This document shows positions 35,401 to 48,937 of a DNA stretch of 64,000 nt, one piece after another. The stretch is from Perca fluviatilis (lineage: Eukaryota > Chordata > Actinopteri > Perciformes > Percidae): assembly GCF_010015445.1 (NCBI RefSeq), contig NC_053123.1:6838934-6902933 (forward strand), written 5' to 3'. The position numbers were made by a program, and so were the translations under genes. The first letter of the stretch is position 1, and the number at the start of each line of letters is the position of its first letter. The notes beneath the pieces are model-generated. The model was not told the origin of the DNA and did no database searches. It worked only from the letters and a program-made list of their open reading frames with translations.

Positions 35401-36341
35401 TATTGGTCCAAAATGATGTGAAATTGTTTAGTTTTTTTTTTTACTGAAAAACATTTTCTTGAGGGGGGAACCCTAACCCCCCACCAAATACGTGCACCTA
35501 AGTCTTCCACAAATATAGGGAAACCACTGGCAGGTTTCCTAATCGGGAAAATATTTATTTTTGACATGGTCTTCCCTCTTTGTAGCTCGACAATGCAATG
35601 ATTGTAAATGATGTCGTGAATGCACTGACACTGTGCATTACATTGTCTCTGGACAATCCAATCAGTATGAAACCTACGGTAAATTGATCAATAGCCAAAG
35701 CAGCACAGGGGTTACAGATTCCAAAGGCAACACATTTACATAGTTGTACAGAACGGGGCTCATACGACTGGGCTGTCTGCGTGTGAGGGGGAGAGGAAGA
35801 GACATAAAAAATTCATTAGAAGATGGAAGGAGATGTCACATCGAATATGTTACCAGCTGCACTGATGACCGTGGCCAGTGAGCTGTGTAAGGCTGGTGAG
35901 GTAGCTGTGAAGTGCCACTGTAGACCTGACCTGGGGGAATTGTGAATTACACCATCACTGAGGTCTCATCAGGGAGGAGATGCAAAAGACAGAAGCACGA
36001 TAAATGTCAACAGATATTTGTTTTTAGTGGTTATTTTCTGGTTGGTAGTTTATATAAAGTCTCATAAATACTTGTTTGTATGTGTGGAGTCTCTCTTCCA
36101 CACATACATTCTGGGATAGGAGAAAAAAACTCCTGTCTCCTGGTTGTTTGCATTTCTTTAAACCAATCACAGTCGTCTTGGGCGACGCTAAGCTCCGGAC
36201 ACAGCGACCGTGGCTCTGCAAAATAGTCTCAGGAAGGAACTTGTTTTGGTGGAACATTTGCACCCCGCAAAAGAAAACGCCACATATAATATTAAATGAC
36301 GTTAACTGTCCACACAAGGGACCCTTCTAGGGACAGGCATA
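32461..36341. other. Noncoding with repeat fragments
   Basis: 33330-33545 (CCTATCCCAGCATGCATTGG, then AGTCTATCACCGGGC) is a widespread fish repeat, probably a LINE tail. 33905-34165 contains a pair of similar blocks ending AATACATCCATG. 35176-35535 has CAGGGTTTTCCCTA and ATAGGGAAACCACTGG as possible MITE ends. No gene supported. Confidence 0.45.
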
Positions 36342-36343
36342 TA

Positions 36344-37970
36344 CAGTGCCTTGCGAAAGTATTCGGCCCCCTTGAACGTTTCGACCTTTTGCCACATTTC
36401 AGGCCTCAAACATAAAGATATAAAACTGTAATTTTTTGTGAAGAATCAACAACAAGTGGGTCCCAATTATGAAGTGGAACGAAATTCATTGGCTATTTCA
36501 AACTTTTTTAACAAATAAAAAACTGAAAAAGTGGGCGTGCAAAATTATTCAGCCCCTTTACTTTCAGTGCAGCAAACTCTCTCCAGAAGTTCAGTGAGGG
36601 ACTTTTGAATGATCCAATGTTGACCTAAATGACTAATGATGATAAATAGAATCCAGCTGTGTGTAATCAAGTCTCCGTATAAATGCACCTGCTCTGTGAT
36701 AGTCTCAGAGGTCCGTGTAAAGCGCAGAGAGCATCATGAAGAACAAGGAACACACCAGGCAGGTCCGAGATACTGTTGTGGAGAAGTTTAAAGCCGGGTT
36801 TGGATACAAAAAGATTTCCCAAGCTTTAAACATCCCAAGGAGCACTGTGCAAGCGATAATATTGAAATGGAAGGAGTATCAGACCACTACAAATCTACGA
36901 AGACCCGGCCGTCCCTCTAAACTTTCAGCTCATACAATGAGAAGACTGATCAGAGATGCAGCCAAGAGGCCCATGATCACTCTGAATGAACTGCAGAGAT
37001 CTACAGCTGAGGTGGGAGACTCTGTCCATAGGACAACAATCAGTCGTATACTGCACAAATCTGGCCTTTATGGAAGAGTGGCAAGAAGAAAGCCATTTCT
37101 TAAAGATAACAATAAAAAGTGTCGTTTAAAGTTTGCCAAAAGCCACCTGGGAGACACACCAAACATGTGGAAGAAGGTGCTGTGGTCAGATGAAACCAAA
37201 ATCGAACTTTTTGGCAACAATGCAAAACGTTATGTTTGGCGTAAAAGCAACACAGCTCATCACCCTGAACACACCATCCCCACTGTCAAACATGGTGGTG
37301 GCAGCATCATGGTTTGGGCCTGCTTTTCTTCAGCAGGACAGGGAAGATGGTTAAAATTGATGGGAAGATGGATGGAGCCAAATACAGGACCATTCTGGAA
37401 GAAAACCTGATGGAGTCTGCAAAAGACCTGAGACTGGGACTGAGATTTGTCTTCCAACAAGACAATGATCCAAAACATAAAGCAAAATATAAAATGGAAT
37501 GGTTCACAAATAAACATATCCAGGTGTTAAAATGGCCAAGTCAAAGTCCAGACCTGAATCCAATCGAGAATCTGTGGAAAGAACTGAAAACTGCTGTTCA
37601 CAAACGCTCTCCATCCAACCTCACTGAGCTCGAGCTGTTTTGCAAGGAGGAATGGGCAAAAATGTCAGTCTCCGATGTGCAAAACTGATAGAGACATACC
37701 CCGCGACTTACAGCTGTAATCGCGCAGCAAAGGTGGTGCTACAAAGTATTAACTTAAGGGGCTGAATAATTTTGCACGCCCAATATTTCAGTTTTTTATT
37801 TGTTTAAAAGGTTTGAAATATCCAATAAATTTCGTTCCACTTCATGATTGTGTCCCACTTGTTGTTGATTCTTCACAAAAAATTACAGTTTTATATCTTT
37901 ATGTTTGAGGCCTGAAATGTGGCAAAAGGTCGAAAAGTTCAAGGGGGCCGAATACTTTCGCAAGGCACTG
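36344..37970 (+). mobile_element. Tc1-like transposon B, copy 1 (defective)
   Basis: The ends CAGTGCCTTGCGAAAGTATT and AATACTTTCGCAAGGCACTG are inverse, flanked by TA (36342-36343 and 37971-37972). Length 1,627 bp. TIRs of about 210 bp carry the motif GGGCGTGCAAAATTATTCAG at their inner edges. Same family as 61963-63583. Confidence 0.95.
36736..37750 (+). pseudogene. Tc1-like transposase, frameshifted
   Basis: Starts MKNKEHTRQVRD at 36736. Helix-turn-helix region with GRPSK linker, then [11 protein letters not shown] and [16 protein letters not shown] in frame. Compared with the open copy at 62353, one G is missing in the GGACAGGG run near 37336-37338, which ends this frame at 37410. The DNDPKH and NPIENL blocks continue in the +1 frame (37314-37688). 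A second lost base near 37672 shifts the final segment. Catalytic residues survive but no full protein can be made. By memory the family resembles the Passport type of flatfish. Confidence 0.93.
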
Positions 37971-38228
37971 TAAATGCTGTGATGCTGTACATTGGAGATT
38001 TGTTGCACAAATGTCTACGTCTAAGCATCTGTCCCTATTCAAATAAACATGAAATGAAAAACAATACAGTCATTTGCTCTTACCGTTGTATCGGCGTGTA
38101 TACTTTGTCCACAGCAATCCTCTCCAATCGGTCCCAAAATGTTCCAGTTAGATAGTAAATGCTGTAAACATATTCTTTGTAAATCTTTAGTTTTCTTCTT
38201 TGATGAAAAGTACCAAACAGTTGCTATA

Positions 38229-38500
38229 CAGTGCTGCTCATGAGTATAGCAACCCCTGCTAAAGTTGACTAAAAAGAGGAATACAAAAATCATCTTTTTG
38301 AAATTGAATATGAATAATTGAAAAAATGAGGAAAAATCCAACCTTTAAGGACACCAATATTCTTTGTGAATGAATAATGTATGGTAAAAAAATAAATGTT
38401 CTTCCTTAAAATACAGGGGGCATAAGTATAGACACCCCTATGTTAAATTCCCATAGAGGCAGGCAGATGTTAATTTTAAAGGCCAGTTATTTCATGGATC
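38229..38500 (+). mobile_element. Tc1-like end fragment, 'CAGTGCTGCTCATGAGTATAG' type
   Basis: Begins CAGTGCTGCTCATGAGTAT after TA (38227-38228), with an A/T-rich subterminal stretch and GGGGGCATAAGTATAGACAC. This is the left end of a further Tc1-like family; the transposase and right end are missing, so it is truncated near 38500. Confidence 0.65.
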
Positions 38501-39212
38501 CTGAAATATCCTAGGAGCTGCTACGTTTTGGCTCAGAACTTTGGCAAGAGCTGAAGAATTGTTTTCCTCAGTGCTGCGAAGTGACAGCCATCCATAAAAA
38601 TACATAAAATATGCATTTCACCAAATGCATTAAAATACCTTACATCAATTATGGGAAAGGCAATCAGTGATACAAAATCAGAATTGGCCAGTGGGTTAAG
38701 TCATGATCTTTTCCCTTCTGTCCCTCAAGCCTGTTTGACAGGAAGTGGCTGTACCTTGACTTTGAGTTATGCCTCACAAATGTAAAGGTGATAGGTTTTA
38801 GAGCAACATACTGTACATGGGTCATTGTAAAGGAGAGAGCAGGTATGGTGAAGTGGTCAAAGCCAATGCCAGGAATATCCACTCTAGATAACATCCTCCT
38901 CATTTTAATATTTAAAGACAGGAGGGGGGAAAAATAGACTTAAATGCCATAAAATTCACAAGGGGATTTAAAGACTGGGAGATTGTTACTCATTATCTAT
39001 CTAAATGTCAGTGAAATGTGAAAGCCTTGCGGTGGGCCGCAAGTCCCTCAGACACTACACAAATGTTGCTTTAGTCCTCCTTGTTAGCCTTTAATTTGAT
39101 GGGGAAACATGGTGATGTCGTTAGAGACAGAATGCTTAGAATGGTGATGCTTAAACATGTACTAATAACTTATGACAGGTAGTCTTTTGGTACACACACT
39201 TATTTCCCTGGG
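38501..39212. other. Noncoding, nothing recognised
   Basis: No domain, splice pattern or repeat end was seen. Confidence 0.5.
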
Positions 39213-39890
39213 GAGTTGTTCCAATATCAAAAAAAGCCTCTGATACTGCCTAAAATGCTGGTTTAGTATCGGTGAGTACGCAAGTCTGTGCATTGATCAG
39301 ATACCATGTAATTTAGCCCCGAGAAAAAAATCAACTAGTAAGTTAGTTAGTGAGTTTCACCTGCATAACTGCCAATTTGCTAACATTAGCGCTCTGCTAC
39401 TGGAAATCAGTTCTTCTTCGCCGCTCTAAAAACCTAAGCCTACATAGCAAGTTGCGCTGGCAGCTTCTGTTTTTAGAGCGGGGAAGAAGAATTGATTCTC
39501 GGTATGGTCTGGTCGTGGAGAGTCCAACAGAGTGTAATGAATACTCATACTAATGTTAGCAAAATGTCAGCAATTTGGCAATATTTTACACTGAAAAATC
39601 CACCAGTAAAAGGGCGATGTGTACAGTATAAAAGCTTCAGTTTCCGGGGGCACTAGTGTTGCCAATTTCAGTTTCACTACTGTTTATACTGTTACTGTTC
39701 TATTTAAAATTGTGGCTACACAGTATTTGGGATTTTTATTTATTTCTAGATGTATTATTTAATTATTACTGACTGTCAAAGTACTATGGGACTATTTTAT
39801 TATTATTTGTTGGATCAGTACTCGGTATTGGGCGACACAATTTCAGGTACTGTATGTCAGTATTGGGAAGGAAAAAATGGGTTTGGGACA
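39213..39890 (+). repeat. Interspersed repeat X, plus copy
   Basis: Begins GTTGTTCCAATATC and contains CTGCCTAAAATGCTGG and GGGAAGGAAAAAATGG, shared with 24763-25724. The right end (GTTTGGGACATATTCC) is worn. Confidence 0.6.
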
Positions 39891-41934
39891 TATTCCATTT
39901 ACCTGTCCACTAAAACATTTTCCAATATATTTAGTGAGGTTGGTATAACACTAAAAATAAGCTTGCTCTTCTCTCAGATAAAGCACAATAGAAGGTCACA
40001 AAACAAAGCAGCTCTGCAACTAAGTGGTGAGTGCAGTGTTAAGACATTGTTAGATTTGGGTTAATGTGACAGCGAGTCACTGGCATCGAATAAACACAGA
40101 GGAGAGATCTGACAACTGTGGCTTTTCGCTTCCGCCTTGAACGGAATTAAGTCCCCCAATATCTGGTTGTCACCTTGTTGTATCATTACAGTCACTGGAT
40201 CATTTCACTGTACTTAGCTATTACTAAGCACCCACTAAATATAGCTTTCCTCCGGCAGGCAGTGTGATAGCACTTCGCAGCAAAGCCAGCTGTGGGTTAT
40301 TACATCCCATCCATCCCCCACCCACTCTGACCTTACTCAGTCAAGAAGACTTTAATGGAGTATACGCCACTCAGTAAGTTATGTTTTTTTTCCTGAAGAT
40401 TTACCAAGGACATTGAGGAATTGGACATGAGTTATGATGCTAGTTTATTTTTCTTTCAACCAGGGACACTGCAGCGACACTGAGCCCCACCAGTCAATTA
40501 ATATAAGCCTCACAGCTCTCGTAAGGCTGCCCAGCGGGCGGAGATGCTTAAGAGGCAGATTTGATGAAATTGAGTGGGAAGTGACCGTATTTAATGATTA
40601 TTTTTAGGGAATTCTCGCTTTTTATTACTTGGACGCATGGATGAATTCAGCTGCGCTTGATTCCTAAATGACATGCCATGTGGGATGATGCCTTCAGGCT
40701 CCCAATATTTTAATACCGACTTGAGCATGAGTTTATTGAAATGGGGAACTTGAAAGAAACTGACCCCAGCAAAGTTTTTATAATGTTCACTGTATTGAAG
40801 TACAGGGCTGTTTTAGTATACATGCCCAGTAAACGAAACAGTATAACAACATTAACTGTCTCAAAACAAAGCTAATACAGAATTGGTCATATGTTGCCAT
40901 CTTGTCTGGCAACATGTGTACGACCGTATTTTCCGTGATTGTACCGGATGGCACAATATGATATGATAAATAGTGAATAATAATAATATCAATAGACTGA
41001 GCACAGAAAAGACTAATATGGTTACACAAATTGTAAGCCTAGTTCTGAGGAGGCTCTGCTGTATAGGCTTGAAATGTGCACGATTAGGTGGCGAGTATCC
41101 CTTACAAACAGTTTGATGGACACCATGTCCATCAAACTATCTGTGGTGTCCTGGTATCAGTGTTTCCTCTATGTTGATAGCATAGTGGCGGTGCGCCACG
41201 GTAAAATTTCCAGCGCCACGACATCAGAAATAGGGCAGACGCACAACAGGGTTTCCGCTATGTACACCACGCACCACCGTTCCTTCGGCTGTTTATGAAA
41301 AGTGATAAAGTCGTTGAGCCGTCTGCTCTACTGAACTCAAGCGAACTGTCATCCGCTCTCTCTCCCCCCTAGGGTGAGCAGAGCAACTGGAACAGTGACA
41401 GGACGTCATCACTCGCGAAGTCATGGCAACCAAATAAACAACAGGGCGAGTAGGCTACTACTTCACTCAATAAGTGATAAACAGCGACGAAAGCCGCAAC
41501 ATTAAATCCGCACTCACGCGGGTCCCGTGAAATTTGACAGCTACAGTTTATTGGAAAATAGTGTTGGGCACGCTGGCTTTGATGAATTTACTGTTTATCA
41601 GACCCCAGATGAGACAAGAAGCTAATGTTAGCTAATGCTGCTGTGACGGCCCCTCTGCCTCTGACTCCCGTTGCAGGAGAACGCTGTATTCTGTATTAAC
41701 GTTACGGTTTTAAAACCGTTTTCCAGGTTAGTGGGGCTGCATACCGCTCAAAGCCAACATGAAAAACGTAGCTAGTAATGTTCACTCAGCGTTTAGTTTT
41801 GTTGTTTAGCTGTGTGTAAAATGAGCAGTGACGTTAAATCACCCTATGGTACCGTCTATTTGCTGGATGGTTTCAAGGTAATGGTCAGCCGCTAGCATTA
41901 GCAGAGAATCCCGTACACGGACGTCCAATTCTCA
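39891..41934. other. Noncoding; candidate conserved stretch and decayed hAT end
   Basis: 40230-40720 has an orderly mix of AT motifs (GTCAATTAATATAAG) and could be a conserved noncoding element; only alignment can tell. 41111-41137 is a perfect 12-bp hairpin. 41158-41300 (CAGTGTTTCCTCTATGTTG) matches the left end type of the hAT element at 47868. No gene supported. Confidence 0.4.
41111..41137. repeat. Perfect 12-bp inverted repeat, 3-bp loop
   Basis: GTTTGATGGACA (41111-41122), loop CCA, TGTCCATCAAAC (41126-41137). No T-run follows, and no tRNA or other structured RNA is recognised here. Confidence 0.95.

Positions 41935-42001
<67 letters not shown>
41935..42001. repeat. (AC)n microsatellite
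   Basis: About 33 AC units. Confidence 0.98.
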
Positions 42002-42003
<2 letters not shown>

Positions 42004-42004
<1 letters not shown>

Positions 42005-42600
42005 CGGTTTGTCCTTTTGTTGGTTTGTCAGCAGGATTCCAAAAAAAAACTACCACCCCGATTTTCATGATACTTGGTGGGATGGAAGAACCCATTCAAT
42101 TTAGGAGCGTAGCCAAAACCCGGGGCAGGTACACAGATTAGTAGAGGTGTGATATTACAGGTGATTGGCACAAAATATTATACAGACCTTCATGGATGAA
42201 TCCTTCTGATCTTTGTGATCACCTGACTTTTCCTCTAGCGCCAACACAAGGTGGACATTTATAGTTGTTCAGTAAAATGTCTCAACAACTGATGGATTGC
42301 AATTAAATTTAATTCAGACATTCATGTCTCCTACGGGATGAATTATAATGACGTTGGTGATACTTACTTTCTTTGAATTTCTTTTTGTCAAATACCTACA
42401 AAACTAATGGTATTCCCATCAACCTCAGCTGCACTTTGTGTTTAGTGCTTATGAGGGAATGTTGGCATTCTAACCTAACATGGTGAACATGGTAAACATT
42501 GTATTTGCAAAACATCAGAATGCCATCTTATTTGTAAGCATGTTGGCATGCTAGCTTTAGCATTTAGCTCAATGCAATGATGAGCTCAAAGTTCAGTTGT
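42004..42600 (+). repeat. Teleost interspersed repeat, well preserved
   Basis: Contains GATCACCTGACTTTTCCTCT, ATGTCTCAACAACTGATGG, CATCAACCTCAGCTGCACTT and GTTGGCATGCTAGC, in the order known from a very common fish repeat (recalled, not searched). No coding capacity. A fragment of the same family is near 23035-23240. Confidence 0.65.
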
Positions 42601-44079
<1,479 letters not shown>

Positions 44080-44187
44080 GAAGAAGCACAAAGCATCAAA
44101 GTATCACCCAGCCTCAACTTCTGGTTTGGGAAAACAGGACTGGACTGAACCTCAACCTGTCGCGGGGAAGAAAAGGGCATCCAGCAG
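44080..44187 (+). CDS. Possible internal coding exon, unknown protein
   Basis: A polypyrimidine tract ending TTTTAG (44074-44079) precedes the segment, and CAG followed by GTCAGT (44188-44193) ends it, so both splice sites look sound. It is 108 bp, a multiple of three, and open in one frame with a basic, lysine-rich peptide: KKHKASKYHPASTSGLG then KQDWTEPQPVAGKKR. No domain is recognised. A symmetric exon with good sites could be chance in 64 kb. No neighbouring exon was found, and a common repeat lies just upstream. Confidence 0.25.
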
Positions 44188-45900
44188 GTCAGTGAGCTCC
44201 AGTTTTGCCTTAATGCTTCGGTTTCTGAGCCAAGAAATGGCACATTTGATTGCTATAAAATGTGTTTATTAAGACATAATCTATACCTGTATGTATAGGG
44301 ACGCCTGCCTCACAACGGCTGACCTTTTTGTACTCTGAAGACATCAGTGTTAAATACCAAACTGTGTTGCGCCGGCTCTGCTGCTGAACCACGTCATTCT
44401 GCCGAACGCTGCGATTTATGTTATTATTCAATCATTGTTGTGTTGTTTCACTAGCTGTGTGACATGGGAACAGCTTTCCAGTACGATCTGCAGTTACATA
44501 TAGAGATAAATAAGGTACTGTTCACTATAACCACCTGAATGTAAGAAACTCTCCTCTAGTGGGCATATCATTTCAAAGTAACTGCTAAATTAGGGCAACT
44601 GTGAATAATTCAAATTAATCTTCTTAATCAAATATTATCTTGAAAAGCCTCCTAACTTTAAAGAAGAGATTTAAGGGGATTTCATGAGCTATCGCCAATG
44701 ACTGGTGACCTAATTCAGTTCTCTTTTAAAATCCTACAGCAAACATATGCATGACTGCCTGGTAATTTCATTTTTTATTTTTTTTTTAAATGTCAATCTT
44801 GGCATGTCAGGCATTAGTTAGAGATGCAACATTAAGTTTTACTTAACTCAAGAGACGTTGACAGATTGTACATTATGAGCTTCTGGCAGTACTTTTTCCG
44901 TTTTCAATACTCCTACCATTGGCAGTTGCCATTGTTACGGTTGCACTGTTGTATAAAGTCACCCAATTAACCTCCATGAGGTGTCGGACAGTCCAATATT
45001 TATAACAAATGGATATCAGTTCCATACAGTGTTTCCCCTTGGTTGACTGTGAACGGTTTCTTCAAATGTGTATGAGTTACTTTTCGAAATCCACACAAAC
45101 TGCTCTTCACGTCAGCACAAATTAGATCCACCGCACAGCTTTTATTTAAAAAGAAAATGTCACTTTTAAAGCGGGTTCGCCCGTTGCTCCCGTTTTTTCC
45201 TTACAGGTAATGTAGCATTTAAAAAGCTATTTGTTTCTTAAAATGGAGTCCGGCGCATTGCTCACTCCACATAAAACGCATAACTTCCAGCAACCTTCAG
45301 GGAGAACAATGAGAGGAAAACAGCATCACTGTGTTGTTTTCAGCTAAGAACATAACCACCCTGAATCCGTCAGCACCTTAGTGTCGTTTACCAACGAGCC
45401 TGTAATTGAACATTAGGCTAAAGACAACTTTTTAACTGGTTTTAGCAGTTTAACTAGATAACGCACTCGCCCGTCCTGCCATTACAGACGCAAACTAACC
45501 ACAGACAGTTGCGTCGTTCAAGCACAGCGGTGCGTCGTTGCTGCCGAATGAATATAGAGGAAATGCAATGGCAATTTTCTTTGCATAAAAATTTTTCCTG
45601 GCCTGGCGACCAGCCCACACAATTATAGGAGAAACACAGAATTTTATAGAATGATTTCACGGTTAAATTTAATTAGTGTGCAGGTGTAGATTAACTGCAA
45701 AGGTTAATAGACAATACCCTGAAAAGAATAAGCAGTTAGAGATATCGAATGATTAATAGATGCTGTATGACCAAGATGTATTGAGTGCCTCTCATTGCCA
45801 CCGTGGACACTGATTTGTGGTAGAGTCAACGCCACCGGCAACATGTCATCAAGTAGGACATAAAACTGCTGGTCAGGGCTGTGTCAGGGCCACAGTAGCA
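44188..45900. other. Noncoding, nothing firm
   Basis: 45036 onward (CAGTGTTTCCCCTTGG) resembles a hAT-type left end, but no partner was found. A 68-codon minus frame at 45454-45660 has no known motif. Confidence 0.4.
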
Positions 45901-46390
45901 TCAGAGATCCTCAGGAGTAGGCTCTTTACATGTCATTTAGCTGACGCTTTTATCCAAAGCGACTTCCAATTAAGTGATCTCAACCTTGAAGGTACAAAGT
46001 CCTGACAGCAAGAAGAAAGTGCAAGTACATTAGCTTTAAAGAGCTTACAAAGAGCCACATGAAAGTGCCACCAAGGTGCAGTCGAAAGAGATGTGTTTTT
46101 TGGCCTGAAGCGGAAGATGTGTAGGCTTTTGGCCGTCCTGATGTCAGTGGGGATTGATTAGTTGTCCCTCGCCGTGAGGGGGCAGCAAGCAGGTTGGCTG
46201 ATGCAGAGTGGAGCCGGTGGGCTGAGATGTAGGGTTTGACCGTGTCCTGGATGTAAGCTGGTCCTGATCTGTTCGTGGCCGAGCCTGTTGCCACCGATTT
46301 GAAATGTTTGGAACGGCTGTGCCGGCGTTTTTGAACACCGTTTCCCCGTCGAGATCTGTCCCCCCTTTCTACCTGAACCCGAACCAAACC
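45901..46390. repeat. Teleost repeat with 'GCTTTTATCCAAAGCGACTT' core
   Basis: 45935-45970 holds the CAT-TTAGCTGACGCTTTTATCC block found in many fish repeats. The adjoining 46065-46390 is GC-rich; on the minus strand it reads AYIQDTVKPYISAHRL and LLAAPSRRGT, which loosely resemble a LINE ORF C-terminus. Class uncertain. Confidence 0.4.
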
Positions 46391-47479
46391 CTCCTAGCAT
46401 TTTAACAGATAACAGATATTGACGGGGAATAGTCTATTCCCCCCTTGGACACGACATGCAAGTGACATGGTGCTATGTTAAAAACAGCTGCTACAGGTGG
46501 AGTTCGCGGACGTACAGAAGCTAAATCTTTCAATAGAAAACATTATTTTCAGCAAATAACTTTGTTACATTACGATTGAGCTAGCAAAGTAGTTTTTAGT
46601 TTAGTTTTTTTTTTTTTTTCACAAACTGAGCCGTATTGGGTCGGATTGTCCGTACATTATAAGCGACTGGACAAATGACCCAACGGAATTGCCAGAGGTG
46701 TCGTTTCCCGACATTATTCGTTAACCATTAGCTATCCTAGATGATTCAGTCTGACAGTAATAACAGTGACGTTATCCCAGGGTCCCCATACAGTCTATTG
46801 TTATCCCACACTCATTAAAGCTATATTAAAGACTAGTATGTCTTAGCATGTTAAATGAATAAATTCCATGCAACTGTTACAGTTTGGACTGTAGCAGCGA
46901 CGTATTAACACTGCTCTGTCTGTCTATTCAGTGTATAAAACTTAAGATCAGGATTTTTTAACTTATTAGAGGCGCAGAACAGCACACAGCAACTTGACAC
47001 TGTACCAATCAATAAAACAGTCGTAAATATGACTAAAGAAGATTAACCGCTAACAAGATCTACGCTCATTAAGTCGAATGGTTTAGCGGGCATTCCCAGT
47101 AAACGGTCATTCCTCTATCCTTTGTTGTCACACAATTTTAGAATTTTAGAAATAAACAATGGACAAATAGAGTCTTTAAAAGCTTCAGATGTAAAGTTAT
47201 TTACTGTCAAAGTGACACCAAAATGTATGTGAGTCAATGGAATGCTAGCGGAAGGGAAGGTGATGGCTTGTTAGCCTCAGAATCTCCCCATAGGCGGTAC
47301 GCTTTCCGGATGCTCGCTTACTCCCCTTGGTTCATACAATGCATCCTCGGTCCTTTATTGTATAATAGTGATACAAACAATCAAGGCAAAATGTGTTTGT
47401 TCATTTGTTTCATTTGACAGCTTTGAGGTAGAGACAATATATACAGCAAAACATAACAAATAAAATGAGAAAAAATAGA
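46391..47479. other. Noncoding; antisense copy of repeat Y
   Basis: 47130-47300 is the reverse complement relative of 14590-14760. The remainder (46400-47100) shows no gene. Confidence 0.45.
47130..47300 (-). repeat. Interspersed repeat Y, minus copy
   Basis: Shares CAATGGACAAATAGAGTCTT and the GCTTCAGATGTAAAGTT block with the inverse of 14590-14760. Confidence 0.75.
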
Positions 47480-48559
47480 TACTGGGGTCTTTTTAGTCAA
47501 GTAGGGAATGTAAGTCCAAGTAAAAGTCTCTTGGCGTTTTCCTTTGTCATGCATTGAAGAGAAGAAGCAAAAAGCTTAAGCTCTTTTTTTCCAACCGCCA
47601 GCATTGAAAAATATATGTTCGTCTCAATATCGCTCTCACAGAAAACACAAGAGTTACTTAACCAATTCAAATTTACATGTAGGAAGTGATTTGATGGATA
47701 AATATCATTTAGTATTTTAAATGTCACTTCTTTGGCTTTTGGTGGGAGAGGATAGGATAAGAATAGTTTCCTAATCTTTCGTGCCTCTTCACCACTATAG
47801 TCTCTGAGAATATATTTTCTTTTATAGTTGAAAGGGATAATATTTCATACATAATACATTTCAGTTTTTCCTCTACGTTGATTTAACCGTAGCGACCCCC
47901 CACGGCAACATTTCTGCCCCCCACGGTATAAGAAATAGGCCTGCATTGTTAGAGTGCATGTCGGAGAATAGCGCGGTCACTCTGCAGAAAAAGGGAGAAA
48001 TGAAAAAGAGACGCTGTCCAGATGATAAGCCAGTTGAGATGGTGTGTGTACGTCCTTGAGAACTGTAAGTCGTATAACTTATGTTGTCAGTTCATTTAAG
48101 CCTGGTCTTGCAAATTTAAATTAAATTAGCTGGTGATTTTCGTTGTTTGTATTCTTCACCTGCTAGTTAAATTGCACACGTTTGTATTTTAGGTGCATTA
48201 TTTACATGCTGAAGTAGTGACACTGCATTAAGATAATGGGCCCTATTTTAACGATCTGAAACGCCAAACGCAAGTAGCTTTGTGGGCGGATCTCAGGCGC
48301 TGTTGCTATTATACCGGCGGGATAAATGAGTCTTGCGCCAGACGCAAATCTTAAATGGGTTGGTCTGAAGTAGCTAGGTGTGGTTTGGGCGTAACGTGAA
48401 AATAACCAATCAGAGCGTCATCTCACATTCCATTTTAAGAGCAGGCGCACTTGTTCCGTGGTGGATTGCTATTATGACGGTGGATTTGCCTGGCGCACGC
48501 CAGCGGGAGCTGTCCGGGATGCGGCAAAGTAATAAATGCCCGTCTTGGCCGGGTGGCGA

Positions 48560-48765
48560 TGTTGCTGCGGCCTCTCGGGCGCATCTCCTCAAGTCTGGAG
48601 AGGATTGCTGCAGCCATGGAGCGTGGGCCTCCAAACGCACCACCTGCTCCTGTTGTGCCCCTTCCTCCTCCCCCCACTCCATCTCCATCCACCCGCTCCA
48701 TCAGGAGCGCATCGCGCATTACCACTCCCGGACCAGATCCCACCGGAGTGTCCAATCCCACCGTA
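48560..48765 (+). pseudogene. Myb-like protein tail of Harbinger element
   Basis: The plus frame reads LGRISSSLERIAAAMERGPP followed by a proline-rich stretch. A leucine/alanine helix then a proline-rich tail is the same design as the fragment at 3941-4132. The DNA-binding part is missing. Confidence 0.4.
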
Positions 48766-48937
48766 GTTCAACATCACGTCTCCTTAAGTCCTCTAATATT
48801 TCCTCATTTATGTCATCAACACATCCATGATTCATGGAAATGTTGTGTAAAACACAACAAGCCACAAAGAATGCTGCGACTTTTTGAGGACTGTACTGTA
48901 AAATGCCTCCTGATCTATCCAAACACATGAAGCGCAT
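48719..48937 (-). pseudogene. Harbinger transposase C-terminal fragment
   Basis: The 72-codon minus frame reads RFMCLDRSGGILQYSPQKVA then FFVACCVLHNISMNHG, the end of the DDE_Tnp_4 nuclease including the CCVLHN signature, followed by an acidic tail. About 300 residues with the catalytic acids are deleted. The same signature occurs at 4200-4440. Confidence 0.8.
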
